NCBI GenBank assembly: GCA_027487685.1
Contig: JAIYDC010000019.1
Coordinates: forward strand, 1 to 64,000
DNA from: Pseudomonadota bacterium
GTDB lineage: Bacteria > Bdellovibrionota > Bacteriovoracia > Bacteriovoracales > Bacteriovoracaceae
Length of the DNA stretch: 64,000 bases
Direction: 5' to 3'
Part shown: positions 34,395 to 42,965 of the stretch, in pieces
How positions within the stretch are numbered: the first letter of the stretch is position 1
Layout of the letters: each line of letters opens with the position of its first letter
Notes under the pieces: generated by a model
Database searches by the model: none
What the model was told of the DNA's origin: nothing
What the model saw: only the letters and a program-made list of their open reading frames with translations
Position numbers and translations under genes: made by a program

Positions 34395-36524
34395 CTAACC
34401 TCTTCTCCAAGTATGAAACCATTTCAGCAAGCGGAGTACCTGCTCTGGCCGATGGGCCTTCTTCCAATTTCCTGCGGTGTATTTTATCGCCTCCGGGAAT
34501 GTGGGATAAGCATGAATAGTTCCAAGAATTTTATTGAGACCAATCTTGTGTTTCATCGCCAGTGTAAACTCTCCCAGGAGCTCACTGGCCCTCGTGCTGA
34601 CGATGGTCGCCCCCAGGATCTGATCCGATCCTTTGGCGACGATCACCTTGATCAGACCATGGTCTTCATCCTCAGTAATGGCCCGGTCTAAATCGGAAAG
34701 TTCGTAGTGAACGAGTTCGTGTGGGATTCCTCGATCTTTTGCCTCTGTCTCAGAAAGACCTACCCGTGCAATTTCGGGGTCCGTAAAAGTACACCAGGGA
34801 ATAACTCGGTAGTCTGCCTTGAAAGAGACGAGTGGCGCGAACAGGGCATTCACCGCCGCGAACCAGGCCTGATGAGCTGCCGTATGGGTAAACTGGTAGG
34901 GACCTGCACAATCCCCGACCACGAAAATGTTTGGATACTTGGTCCGCATGTAATCGTCGTGTGCAAATGTTCCAGTTTTAGAAATATCTAGTTTGAGTTT
35001 CTCTAATCCCGGAAGTTTCGTATTCGCTCGACGTCCAAGTGCTACGAGACAGTAATCAAATGCAAGCTCGAGCTCTTGACCATGAGACTCGGCGACGAGG
35101 ATCTCTTGATCATTCTTCTTCATGAATCTGACAGCTGTATGATTCCGATAGATGCGGACACCCTCTGATAATAACTTTTCGACGACAATGCTAGAAACAT
35201 CCGAGTCTTCGCGCGGAAGAATCTGTGGTCCGGCCTCGACCATTGTAACCTGAGTACCGAGCCTCTGAAAGGACTGCGCTAACTCCACTCCGATGGGTCC
35301 CCCCCCTAAAACCACAAGTCTCTTAGGAAGCTCTCTCAACTCCCAAATTGTATCGGACGTAAGGAACCGGGCATCGGCCAGACCGGGGATCGGAGGGAGT
35401 AAAGGCTTCGCCCCAGTGGCAAGAATGATATTTCTCGTAGAATGGACTTGGCCATTCACTCGGACTTCCCAAGGACTTAAAATCTCGGCCTCTCCGCTGA
35501 TGCAATGGACTCCAAGTTCGGTGTACCTTTCCACTGAGTCATGGGGCTCGATCTTAGAAATGATCTTCTTTATCCTTGCCATGACTTTGGTAAAGTTGGC
35601 CTCTGAGCTTTGAACCTCGATCCCATATTTCTGCGAGTTCTTAATGAGGTTTGCAACTTTAGCACTCTTGATGATCGCCTTACTAGGAACGCACCCCGTA
35701 TTGAGACAATCTCCGCCCATCTTGTGTTTTTCGATCAACGCGACTTTTGCATTCACAGCGGCACTAATATAGGCACTCACGAGGCCTCCGGCCCCTGCTC
35801 CGATAGCGATCACATCGTAATCAAACGACCTGGGCCTGCTCCATCCTTTAAAGATTCTTCTTTTTCGGAGAACCTTAAGAACTGAATTTAAGAGAATCGG
35901 GATCACTCCAAGGAGTGCAAATGATACGACGAATGAAGGCGATAAAATTCCTGAAACGGACTCAAGCTTGGCCAGCTGAGTGCCGGCGTTAACGTAAGCA
36001 AATGTTCCAGGGAGCATGCCCACTTGGCTCACGAGAAAAAATCTCCAGGCCTTGAAATCCGTAAGTCCCATGAGAATGTTGATCAAGAAAAATGGGAATA
36101 CAGGAACTAAGCGCAATCCGAAAAGATAAAGGCTACCTTCTCGTTCGACACCAGCATTAATCCGCGCCAAATTTTCAGCGTACTTGGCCTTTATGAAATC
36201 TTGGAATAAAAACCTCGCTGCCAGGAATGCAAGTGTTGCACCTATAGTGCTAGCGAAGGAAACGATGATCATCCCGTGGTACAAGCCTAGAAACGCTCCC
36301 CCCGCCAAAGTCATAATCGAAGCACCCGGAAGAGAGAGACCAGTAATAAGAATATAGAGACTAAAATAGGCCAGGGAAAAGAAGAATGGATCGCGCGCAT
36401 AGGAGTTCCGGAAAGCTTCAGAGTTCCCTTTCACATAATCAATACTTAGATAATCTGTTAGCCCCCATTTAAATGATAAAGCGATGAGAACTCCGAGAAG
36501 CAAAACCAAAAGAGCTTTTTTCAT
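34395..36524 (-). CDS. TVP38/TMEM64-pyridine nucleotide-disulfide oxidoreductase fusion
   Basis: The 709-residue membrane flavoenzyme has residues ~1-215 as a TVP38/DedA-type multi-spanning domain (GLSLPGASIMTLAGGAFLG, GLRLVPVFPFFLINILMG). A basic linker leads to a mercuric-reductase-like flavoprotein: GAGAGG (FAD, ~242-247), GGDCLNTGCVPSK with redox Cys273 and Cys278, a second GGGPIGVELA NAD site, GDCAGP, and the C-terminal HAYPTFPE with the partner His-Glu. All key residues are present, so an active NAD(P)H-dependent thiol/quinone-type oxidoreductase at the membrane is expected. The N-terminal Cys domain of true MerA is absent, so mercury is not implied. Confidence 0.88.
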   Translation of the reverse strand: MKKALLVLLLGVLIALSFKWGLTDYLSIDYVKGNSEAFRNSYARDPFFFSLAYFSLYILITGLSLPGASIMTLAGGAFLGLYHGMIIVSFASTIGATLAFLAARFLFQDFIKAKYAENLARINAGVEREGSLYLFGLRLVPVFPFFLINILMGLTDFKAWRFFLVSQVGMLPGTFAYVNAGTQLAKLESVSGILSPSFVVSFALLGVIPILLNSVLKVLRKRRIFKGWSRPRSFDYDVIAIGAGAGGLVSAYISAAVNAKVALIEKHKMGGDCLNTGCVPSKAIIKSAKVANLIKNSQKYGIEVQSSEANFTKVMARIKKIISKIEPHDSVERYTELGVHCISGEAEILSPWEVRVNGQVHSTRNIILATGAKPLLPPIPGLADARFLTSDTIWELRELPKRLVVLGGGPIGVELAQSFQRLGTQVTMVEAGPQILPREDSDVSSIVVEKLLSEGVRIYRNHTAVRFMKKNDQEILVAESHGQELELAFDYCLVALGRRANTKLPGLEKLKLDISKTGTFAHDDYMRTKYPNIFVVGDCAGPYQFTHTAAHQAWFAAVNALFAPLVSFKADYRVIPWCTFTDPEIARVGLSETEAKDRGIPHELVHYELSDLDRAITEDEDHGLIKVIVAKGSDQILGATIVSTRASELLGEFTLAMKHKIGLNKILGTIHAYPTFPEAIKYTAGNWKKAHRPEQVLRLLKWFHTWRRG

Positions 36525-36671
36525 TGAAACCTTTAACGCTTAACGCCCCTGAAATTTTTAGATCGTAACATTTGAGCAATTTTGGGACAAATAATTACAA
36601 GATAAATAAAACGCCTCTAGAAAACCTCCTTACCTAGACGTAGTTATCTCCGAACAGATAGAGTCAAAGGT

Positions 36672-37334
36672 ATGAGTCTTTCTTTATTAACCCTCTCTCT
36701 TTTTTTAGCTGCTTGCACCTCTTTTCGAGGGCAGAAGCAAGTCCCGTGCGCTGATGATTCGGAGCGCTCTCAGACTCGGTCTAATGAATTGAAAGAGATC
36801 GCAGCAGCGGATCAAAAGGACAGAGACGATTTCTTTGAGCAAACCTCTGAAGGACTTCGCAACCTATCAGCTAGAGACTCCCAAAGGCGTCAGCGAGTTG
36901 GAGAGATTTTCCGCGAGGGCTGCTTCATCACGGCCCAGGACTTTGCAGCAGGAGCGCTCGTTTTTCAGCACGGAGATGCTCCGGAGCATTATCTTCAGGC
37001 ATTCCACTGGGCAAATCGCGCGGCAGATCTTGGTGATAATTCCCAGCGGCAGTTGGCCACATCTGCCATTGATAGGTACTTGATCGCGCGGGGTCGACGG
37101 CAGCTCTTTGCTAGCCAGGCCCATAAGGCGAATCTCTCCAAAGATGGTTGCTGGTGTCTTCGGCAAGTCGAAATGAGTTATCCAGATGAGAAGCGCAAAA
37201 CTATAACGGGAAGAACTCTCTTTGAGGCGCGAAAATGGATCCAGAAACTTAACCATGCTCGCCATTGTCCTAGCACGGACTGTGAAGAGAATCTTGAACC
37301 TTCTCCAGAAGGGTCAGTGCCAGGGCTCTGGTAA
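36672..37334 (+). CDS. Lipoprotein with DUF6624-like domain
   Basis: The 220-residue product has a short lipoprotein signal (SLLTLSLFLAACTS, lipobox LAAC). The body resembles the DUF6624-type helical domain: D-x-x-D-R-x-x-x, RRQRVGEIF, AAGALVFQHGDAPEHYLQAFHWANRAADLGDNSQRQLATSAIDRYLIARGRRQLFAS. Three Cys in GCWCLRQ and HCPSTDC near the C-terminus may pair. Function unknown. It is followed 11 bases later by a GNAT gene on the same strand. Confidence 0.6.
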   Translation: MSLSLLTLSLFLAACTSFRGQKQVPCADDSERSQTRSNELKEIAAADQKDRDDFFEQTSEGLRNLSARDSQRRQRVGEIFREGCFITAQDFAAGALVFQHGDAPEHYLQAFHWANRAADLGDNSQRQLATSAIDRYLIARGRRQLFASQAHKANLSKDGCWCLRQVEMSYPDEKRKTITGRTLFEARKWIQKLNHARHCPSTDCEENLEPSPEGSVPGLW

Positions 37335-37345
37335 GGGAGGATATC

Positions 37346-38128
37346 GTGCAGATCACAGAGAGAATTATTGAAGATTCGATTCTCGCTCCTTTAGGGGCAG
37401 CTTCTCTTCGGCCCGATACCAAAATTATTTCAGGCCGGAACTGGTACCAGGTTATGACCCCTTCAGTGAAAACAGAGTCACTGAATGAAGTCATCATTTC
37501 ACGGATCGAAAAAAGCGACCTGGAGCAAAAAGTCCGCGAGGTCTTCGCAATGTACGCAGAGCACTCCCTACCCTTCAAGTGGCTAACCGGACCCATGTCA
37601 GCACCTGATGAGCTCCGGGCCATGATCGCTCCCCTCGCAGAAACCTCATGGGGTTTCCGTGGGATGGCGGCGAGCTGCGATCTAGAGCTTGCCGGACCGG
37701 CAGAGGCCACAACGGAGCTGTTAACAGAACATAACTTAGATGCCTTCCTGGCGGTTTTCATAGAGGGGTGGAACCAGAGGGAGTTTAGTGACAATTTTGA
37801 GCGAGAGTTCCGACAAGCTCTCCTCCCTAACTCTCAAAGGGCCTACTACCTCTCGCGCTACAAGGGCGAAGCGGCCGGGGTAGCAGGTACTATTTTTAAG
37901 CCGACCTATGGGTACCTCACGAGTAGTGTCGTTCTTTCTAAGTTCCGAGGGCTAGGGATCTATAAGTCGCTGGTGCGGGAAAGATTAAGTGATCTTCGCG
38001 CACGGGGATTTACTCATGCTGTTACCCAGGCGAGGGAGGCCACCTCGGCACCAATCCTTGAACGCCTTGGTTTCGCAACAACTTTCAAAGGCACGGTCTA
38101 TCGTTTTGCCGCCGGAACGCGGATCTAG
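37346..38128 (+). CDS. GNAT-family acetyltransferase (GTG start)
   Basis: The 260-residue product starts at GTG behind GGGAGG. The N-terminal ~110 residues form a first, degenerate GNAT-like half. The C-terminal half carries TSSVVLSKFRGLGIYKSLVRERLSDL (motif A, R-G-x-G-I-Y) and ILERLGFATT. Tandem-GNAT proteins of this size often act on amines or peptides. Substrate unknown; probably co-transcribed with the preceding lipoprotein gene. Confidence 0.75.
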   Translation: MQITERIIEDSILAPLGAASLRPDTKIISGRNWYQVMTPSVKTESLNEVIISRIEKSDLEQKVREVFAMYAEHSLPFKWLTGPMSAPDELRAMIAPLAETSWGFRGMAASCDLELAGPAEATTELLTEHNLDAFLAVFIEGWNQREFSDNFEREFRQALLPNSQRAYYLSRYKGEAAGVAGTIFKPTYGYLTSSVVLSKFRGLGIYKSLVRERLSDLRARGFTHAVTQAREATSAPILERLGFATTFKGTVYRFAAGTRI

Positions 38129-38144
38129 CCTAGCTTCGCCGGAC

Positions 38145-39029
38145 TCACTTCACCATTGTCGGTGCTTCCTGAGCTCGATCTGAGCGAGCGAAATACCAGA
38201 TGAGGCCGACACCGAAGAACGTATAGTGCCTGTTCTTAAAGAGTGGGCTGTCTTGGTAAACGGCCCCATCGAGATAATCATAACGAAGGAAGGGAAGAAT
38301 AAGGACCTGGCCAAGGCGCTTTGAGAGCACCACACTTCCTGAAACTCCACTGTACCCGCGCCGCCCTCGGTAAGCCTGTCTTGTGGCAGTGGCCTCACCA
38401 GAAGTAACTCCGTAAAAGTGATTATGGAAGTTCCCCGACCCGTACTGAGGGCCGACAGATAGTTCCGTCGCCCACCCTGCCGTTGCACTCCGAGCGCGGG
38501 TCAAGTAATTGAGATAGGGAATCGAGTAATAACCCACATGATCCAGGTACGTAAGGTTCGTCGTGTACACCGCTCGGTAGGGCATCTCTAAATTAAGGAA
38601 TTGGTTGTTGTCCTTTGAGCGCCAGAGATAATAGCGAACCATGGGACCGAGTTCGATGGTAGGGTCCAGGTCCTTCATCCCACTCCGGAGTCGATCTGCA
38701 TCACTGTTAACATTAAGACCTAGCGAGAAACTCAGATCGAGGGTTAAATTGCCTGCACGAAGGATGTGGCCCCGGACGTAGCCGTTTTCCGCTTCGACGT
38801 TTTCCCCCCGGTAGGTATAGGACACGAGCGGGAACAGGTACCATTTATTTTGAGGAGATCCCCGGTAATTATCGGTACGGAAAGGAAGTGCACCCACGCC
38901 GAACTCCCAGAGGCTAAGCTCACGATTCTCGGCGATAGCAATTGAGGCGAGGAATTGGGACAGGATGAGGATGACGAGTTTTTTCACTGAGCTCAGGGTA
39001 ATTATTGTGATGTCATAATTCAAGTTCAT
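38145..39029 (-). CDS. MipA/OmpV-family outer-membrane protein
   Basis: The frame codes for up to 294 residues; the best signal peptide (KKLVILILSQFLASIAIA) begins at a GTG at 38987, so the true product may be 280 aa. The mature part matches MipA/OmpV: LWEFGVGALPFRTDNYRGSPQNKWYLFPLVSYTYRGE, GLNVNSDADRLRSGMKDLDPTIELGP, and a final strand HYTFFGVGLIWYF. MipA-type proteins scaffold murein hydrolase/synthase complexes in E. coli. A short polar tail (SDRAQEAPTMVK) follows the last strand, which is unusual for a barrel. Confidence 0.85.
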   Translation of the reverse strand: MNLNYDITIITLSSVKKLVILILSQFLASIAIAENRELSLWEFGVGALPFRTDNYRGSPQNKWYLFPLVSYTYRGENVEAENGYVRGHILRAGNLTLDLSFSLGLNVNSDADRLRSGMKDLDPTIELGPMVRYYLWRSKDNNQFLNLEMPYRAVYTTNLTYLDHVGYYSIPYLNYLTRARSATAGWATELSVGPQYGSGNFHNHFYGVTSGEATATRQAYRGRRGYSGVSGSVVLSKRLGQVLILPFLRYDYLDGAVYQDSPLFKNRHYTFFGVGLIWYFARSDRAQEAPTMVK

Positions 39030-39118
39030 ATTCGACGCTTGTCTAAGAGAGATTGCCTGGAAGAAAATCTAAAATCTGGCAAGTGACATAAAGATGCATT
39101 GGTTGATACCGTGACTTC

Positions 39119-39574
39119 ATGGAAATCAGTTATCGACGTGCAGACTTTACAAACAACTCAGAACTTCGAATCATCGGAGAGGTTGACGCTCGAATTCCAC
39201 TCGCCTACGACACAGGCCACGTATTCGCAGAAGCGTCGATTTCTGCACGACTCGACTTCTATCAGCAACTCGCTGAGGATGACTTCTTTGATGTTGCCAC
39301 GGCAGGCAATGACCTCATTGGTTTCCACATCATCCGAAAGACACCCTATCCGCCGGAGTTATTCATCGGAAGCATCATAAGTCTCTGGGTCCATCCCGAT
39401 TACCGGGGGAAAGGCATTGCAGGCAATCTCAAAGCTCGAGGGGAATACTGGGCCAGGGCCAAAAGTTTGGAGTTTTTACAAACTCAGGTCCATGTTCAAA
39501 ATCAGCGTATGATCGAGGTGAACCGAGAGCATGGCTATGAGGTCGCGTACCTTAACCTTCGTAAGCAGCTCTAG
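39119..39574 (+). CDS. GNAT-family acetyltransferase
   Basis: The 151-residue single-domain GNAT has EISYRRADFTNNSELRII at the start, SLWVHPDYRGKGIAGNLKARGEYWA (motif A, complete R-G-K-G-I-A) and VHVQNQRMIEVNREHGYEVA (motif B). The 3' end overlaps gluQ on the other strand by four bases. It is the nearest of three GNAT genes around gluQ. Substrate unknown. Confidence 0.85.
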   Translation: MEISYRRADFTNNSELRIIGEVDARIPLAYDTGHVFAEASISARLDFYQQLAEDDFFDVATAGNDLIGFHIIRKTPYPPELFIGSIISLWVHPDYRGKGIAGNLKARGEYWARAKSLEFLQTQVHVQNQRMIEVNREHGYEVAYLNLRKQL

Positions 39575-40404
39575 AGAACTCCACACAAACTTTGGAGTCT
39601 TGGCAACAGTGTCAATAAGTCTGAGGCCGAGCGAAGCTCTGTCACACCCCATTGATTTCCGAACATAGTCCAAATCTCTTTAGGGCTTGTTCCGCGCCTC
39701 ATGAGACGGAGGAGATCTCCGTCGCTTCGAGACTTTGATAGCTTCTTGCCGTCGGGTGCCACGACAAGGGCATGATGAAACACAGTAATGCTTTTAAAGG
39801 GATCACTTTTCAGACTTTGAGAAAGATCCTTTTGGACTGTGGTGCTTTCCAGGAGATCCTCGCCTCGGACGATGAGATTAATCCCCAGCTTTTCCTCATC
39901 GTGAACGCAGGTGAGGTGGTAGGCGGGAAGGTCCTCACGCCGCCAGAGAATGAAATCCCGGGCCGGTGTCATAGGACTCCGGAAACGGATCGCAGATTCC
40001 TGGGGAGCGAAGTTGTGCTTTAGGTTCCGACAGTGCCCGTCGTAGTAATGTCCGCCGGTGCGCTGGACAATTTCTTGTCGAGAGCAACGACAAACATACT
40101 GAGGGAATGGAGTTAGGAAGCGGCGATAGTCTTCGATCCGCGATGGCTGATCCGAGAACTCCTCGTCCCAGTCAAGTCCAAGGTAATGGAGGAGTTCTCG
40201 AGTGTCTTGAGCGAAGCGAGGGTCACAGCGGTCGCGGTCGATATCATCAAAGCGAAGCCAGAGTTTCCCGCCTCGCTGACGAACCATGGCCCAGGTAAGG
40301 GCAAAGTTTAGGAGATTGCCCCAGTGGAGTTCTCCGTTGGGAGTAGGTGCGAGTCGAGAGACGGGAAAGGAAGGTAACTCAAGCATGGTCTTAATTGTAC
40401 TCAA
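39571..40404 (-). CDS. gluQ: Glutamyl-Q tRNA(Asp) synthetase-like (truncated GluRS)
   Basis: The 277-residue protein contains only the catalytic part of glutamyl-tRNA synthetase: SRLAPTPNGELHWGNL (HIGH-type motif), LRFDDIDRDR, a zinc-like CRCSRQEI...YYDGHC cluster (~107-125), LIVRGEDLLESTTVQ and KKLSKSRSDGD (KMSKS-type). It lacks the anticodon-binding C-terminal domain, as expected for GluQ-RS, which glutamylates queuosine in tRNA(Asp). The canonical HIGH is HWGN here. The gene starts two bases after a RimJ-like GNAT gene and is probably coupled to it. Confidence 0.83.
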   Translation of the reverse strand: MSTIKTMLELPSFPVSRLAPTPNGELHWGNLLNFALTWAMVRQRGGKLWLRFDDIDRDRCDPRFAQDTRELLHYLGLDWDEEFSDQPSRIEDYRRFLTPFPQYVCRCSRQEIVQRTGGHYYDGHCRNLKHNFAPQESAIRFRSPMTPARDFILWRREDLPAYHLTCVHDEEKLGINLIVRGEDLLESTTVQKDLSQSLKSDPFKSITVFHHALVVAPDGKKLSKSRSDGDLLRLMRRGTSPKEIWTMFGNQWGVTELRSASDLLTLLPRLQSLCGVL

Positions 40405-40406
40405 TG

Positions 40407-41012
40407 CTATCGGATCCTGACGGAAATCTTAGCAAGGTCCCCACGGTACTTCATACCAATGTCCTCACAGGTCAGTGCATAAACTACAATATCTTTCCAC
40501 TCACCGTTCAGGAAGAGGGCGCGCTTCTTCAACCCCTCTTTCCGAAACCCCATTGAGCGAGCAAGAAAGATCGAGCGCCGATTAGTGGGCGCAATACCCG
40601 CCTCAATACGGTGGAGACGAAGATCAGAAAACCCAACAGCGAGGCCTGCACTAACCATCTCCTTCCCGAATCCTTGGCCCCACCAGGAATTTAAAACCCG
40701 GTAACCCAAGTAAGCATTTTGAAAAACCCCACGAGAAAGATCCATCAGTGCAACCATTCCAACGAGTTTCCCATCCGACTTTCGAAAAGCTGCGAAGTCG
40801 TAGAAATCCCCGCGCCGGCGCTGGTCTCGCTGAAGTGCCAGGAGCTTTCGGAAATGAGAGCGTGAAAGCTCAGTCAGACTGCGAGGACTCAGGTCCCATT
40901 CGTTCCTTGCAGGGGATAGGCCTAAGTAAGCCTCACGCCAAGTCTCGTAATCTTCTGCCCGGTAAGGCCTCATGATCAGGCGTTTAGTTCGCTTTTCAAT
41001 AGAGTTGTCCAT
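40407..41012 (-). CDS. RimJ/RimL-type GNAT acetyltransferase
   Basis: The 201-residue product begins KRTKRLIMRPYRAEDYETWREAY and carries NAYLGYRVLNSWWGQGFGKEMVSAGLAVGF (motif A) and HRIEAGIAPTNRRSIFLARSMGF, the pattern of ribosomal-protein N-alpha-acetyltransferases. It ends two bases before the gluQ start. Substrate (ribosomal protein or other N-terminus) is not certain. Confidence 0.85.
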   Translation of the reverse strand: MDNSIEKRTKRLIMRPYRAEDYETWREAYLGLSPARNEWDLSPRSLTELSRSHFRKLLALQRDQRRRGDFYDFAAFRKSDGKLVGMVALMDLSRGVFQNAYLGYRVLNSWWGQGFGKEMVSAGLAVGFSDLRLHRIEAGIAPTNRRSIFLARSMGFRKEGLKKRALFLNGEWKDIVVYALTCEDIGMKYRGDLAKISVRIR

Positions 41013-41111
41013 AGGCTAATGATCGATGAGAACCAGACTAAAGTCCATCGGGACATGTTCGAATTTACCTAGCCTTACTGCATCGCCACTCAATGGTAGA
41101 ATAAGAAGACC

Positions 41112-41660
41112 ATGCAAGCGCCGAAAGATCCCATGAAGCCGATCGAATCCCTGTTTGACATCCAGGAGACCACAACTCGCGACGACAAGGTCGAGATCGT
41201 AGCAACTCTTCTCGGTTCCTTTATCGTCGGGGCATCGTTCGCGAAGGAGTTCTTTTTAAACGGACGCTTCGAGATCCGAATCTTCCTGTTTGGTGTCTCG
41301 TGTTTTGTCCTCTTCATCACTGTCTCTTTGGTGGCACGAGTTTGGATACAGATCTTCGATATGCGGAAAAAGTTGATAAGTTGTCTCTGGTTCTTCTTTT
41401 TTTTCCTTGGCAACTTCGCTGCGGTCGACCTGTTTAATCATCAATTCCTGGATCGTAAGTTTCAAGGCGACATCCGGTATGAAACCATCATTTTTCTCGC
41501 CAGCTATACCATCGCTACAAACCTCCTTTATCGGATCAACAAACAAATCCTCCTCGCCACACTTCGGCAGAAAACCATCTATAAGTACCTTCTGGCACCC
41601 ATAAACGGCCTCTCCCTGGGAGTTATCATAACGGGGATCATCGTCTGGGCTTTTAACTAG
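41112..41660 (+). CDS. Hypothetical four-segment membrane protein
   Basis: The 182-residue product has a polar N-terminus of ~25 residues, then hydrophobic segments around IVATLLGSFIVGASF, IFLFGVSCFVLFITVSLVA, LISCLWFFFFFLGNFAAV, FLASYTIATNLLY and GLSLGVIITGIIVWAF. No family was recognised. No clear partner gene; the next gene begins after 150 bases. Confidence 0.55.
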   Translation: MQAPKDPMKPIESLFDIQETTTRDDKVEIVATLLGSFIVGASFAKEFFLNGRFEIRIFLFGVSCFVLFITVSLVARVWIQIFDMRKKLISCLWFFFFFLGNFAAVDLFNHQFLDRKFQGDIRYETIIFLASYTIATNLLYRINKQILLATLRQKTIYKYLLAPINGLSLGVIITGIIVWAFN

Positions 41661-41810
41661 TTGCGGAGCCACCTTCGCAGAGTGACAACCTAGAGCAGAA
41701 AAAAATTAAGGATCAATATTGGGTGAATGACCTTCCCTTCGCTAGTATCGGAAGGATTCATTTCCATTCGATCTTCGATAGTAACCAAGGCCAACGAGGG
41801 AGAGACCAAA

Positions 41811-42659
41811 ATGAGAACAACTATTCTTTTTATCCTTTTGTTCATCATCAGCGCTGCATCCGCTGCAAGCAGTCTGACCCACGTGGGCACAGTCATCAAA
41901 ATCGATCATGGTTCCAAATTCGATGAGGAAACCCATGTCTACCTAAGCAATGGTTATGTGCTTAAGCTCAAATCACGAGACTCGGGTAACAAGGCGAGGG
42001 CACTAGAAGGAGCCCAGGCCAAAGGCAAGATGATCAGGGTCAAAGTAGACCATGGGCGTTGGATCAAATCTGTGGCAATCCTTCGTGTTCCTGAAGCAGA
42101 GTCGACACCAGAGATTAGCGTACCGATAAATTATTCCCCGACTGTTCTGGAATCTAATGCAGAGGCCTCCCAGATCTTTACCAGGCTTCGTCCGAATCCC
42201 CGCCAGAAGTCACAGTGCTACAACCGCGCTCACGTCTGGGCCTACGAATCTAAAATGTCATCCAACCTCGACTCTCAAAAGGTCTTTTTATTCTTCACCA
42301 GACGCTACATTCGGGAGTTTAACTTCGAATGGTGGTTCCACGTTTCTCCCTATACCTTGGTTAAGGGTCCTGAGGGCGCCAATCTCGAACGAGTCTTGGA
42401 CTATCGGTTTACGAAGAGGCCCCATGGGGTAAAAGAGTGGACGGATATCTTCATGCGCAACAAAGTCACATGTCCAGTGATTGCGCTCTACTCAGAGTAC
42501 GAAAGAAACGAGTCTATAGGATACTGCTACCTCCAAAAAGAAAGCATGTACTACCTCCAACCATTAGATCTCGACAACCTTGAACGGACTGGGCGGATGA
42601 AAACAGACTGGCTGAACTACGAGTTACGGCGGGCGTACCGTGACGGCTTTAATCTCTGA
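41811..42659 (+). CDS. Secreted protein-glutaminase-like deamidase
   Basis: The start is taken at the ATG at 41811 (GGGAGAG ahead; signal peptide RTTILFILLFIISAASAAS); a longer open frame begins at 41727. The 282-residue product ends in a domain with CYNRAHVWAYE (Cys136), WWFHVSPY (His177) and VLDYRF (Asp197). Order and spacing (41 and 20 residues) match the Cys-His-Asp triad of Chryseobacterium protein-glutaminase as I recall it (156/197/217), an enzyme that deamidates glutamine in folded proteins. Residues ~20-110 form a beta-rich N-terminal part that could be a pro-region covering the active site. Confidence 0.75.
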   Translation: MRTTILFILLFIISAASAASSLTHVGTVIKIDHGSKFDEETHVYLSNGYVLKLKSRDSGNKARALEGAQAKGKMIRVKVDHGRWIKSVAILRVPEAESTPEISVPINYSPTVLESNAEASQIFTRLRPNPRQKSQCYNRAHVWAYESKMSSNLDSQKVFLFFTRRYIREFNFEWWFHVSPYTLVKGPEGANLERVLDYRFTKRPHGVKEWTDIFMRNKVTCPVIALYSEYERNESIGYCYLQKESMYYLQPLDLDNLERTGRMKTDWLNYELRRAYRDGFNL

Positions 42660-42965
42660 GGGAGGGTGACGATAAAGATCCCCTCATCCTCAAAACTCGC
42701 TGACGATAAGGAGTAGGCACTGGAACGCGGCCCAGGAAAGGACTACGGTATAAACAACTTTTTCTACGGTGATTTCTGGTGGCCGGTTTTTTCTTCTCAT
42801 CGAGGTAAATCTATCGTCTCCGGCCTTGAAGAAATGAAGGAATTTATTTCATTTAGGTCGATTTCGATAAAATCGATTGGAAACTGTTTATCAATTCAAC
42901 AGATCTTCATCGGCGTCGTCATTGTAAACAAAGAATAGCTACCCTCGGCATGTGTATTGATAACT
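42660..42965. other. Gene-free stretch between convergent genes
   Basis: About 300 bases with no convincing ORF. A small hairpin TCGATTT-CGATA-AAATCGA (42858-42876) without a good T-run is the only structure noted. No strong terminator was found for either flanking gene. Confidence 0.4.

Noticed and set aside
34395-36524. Mercuric reductase
   Set aside because: The flavoprotein half has the redox Cys pair but no N-terminal heavy-metal domain, no C-terminal vicinal Cys pair and no mer genes nearby; it is kept as a general disulfide-oxidoreductase fusion.
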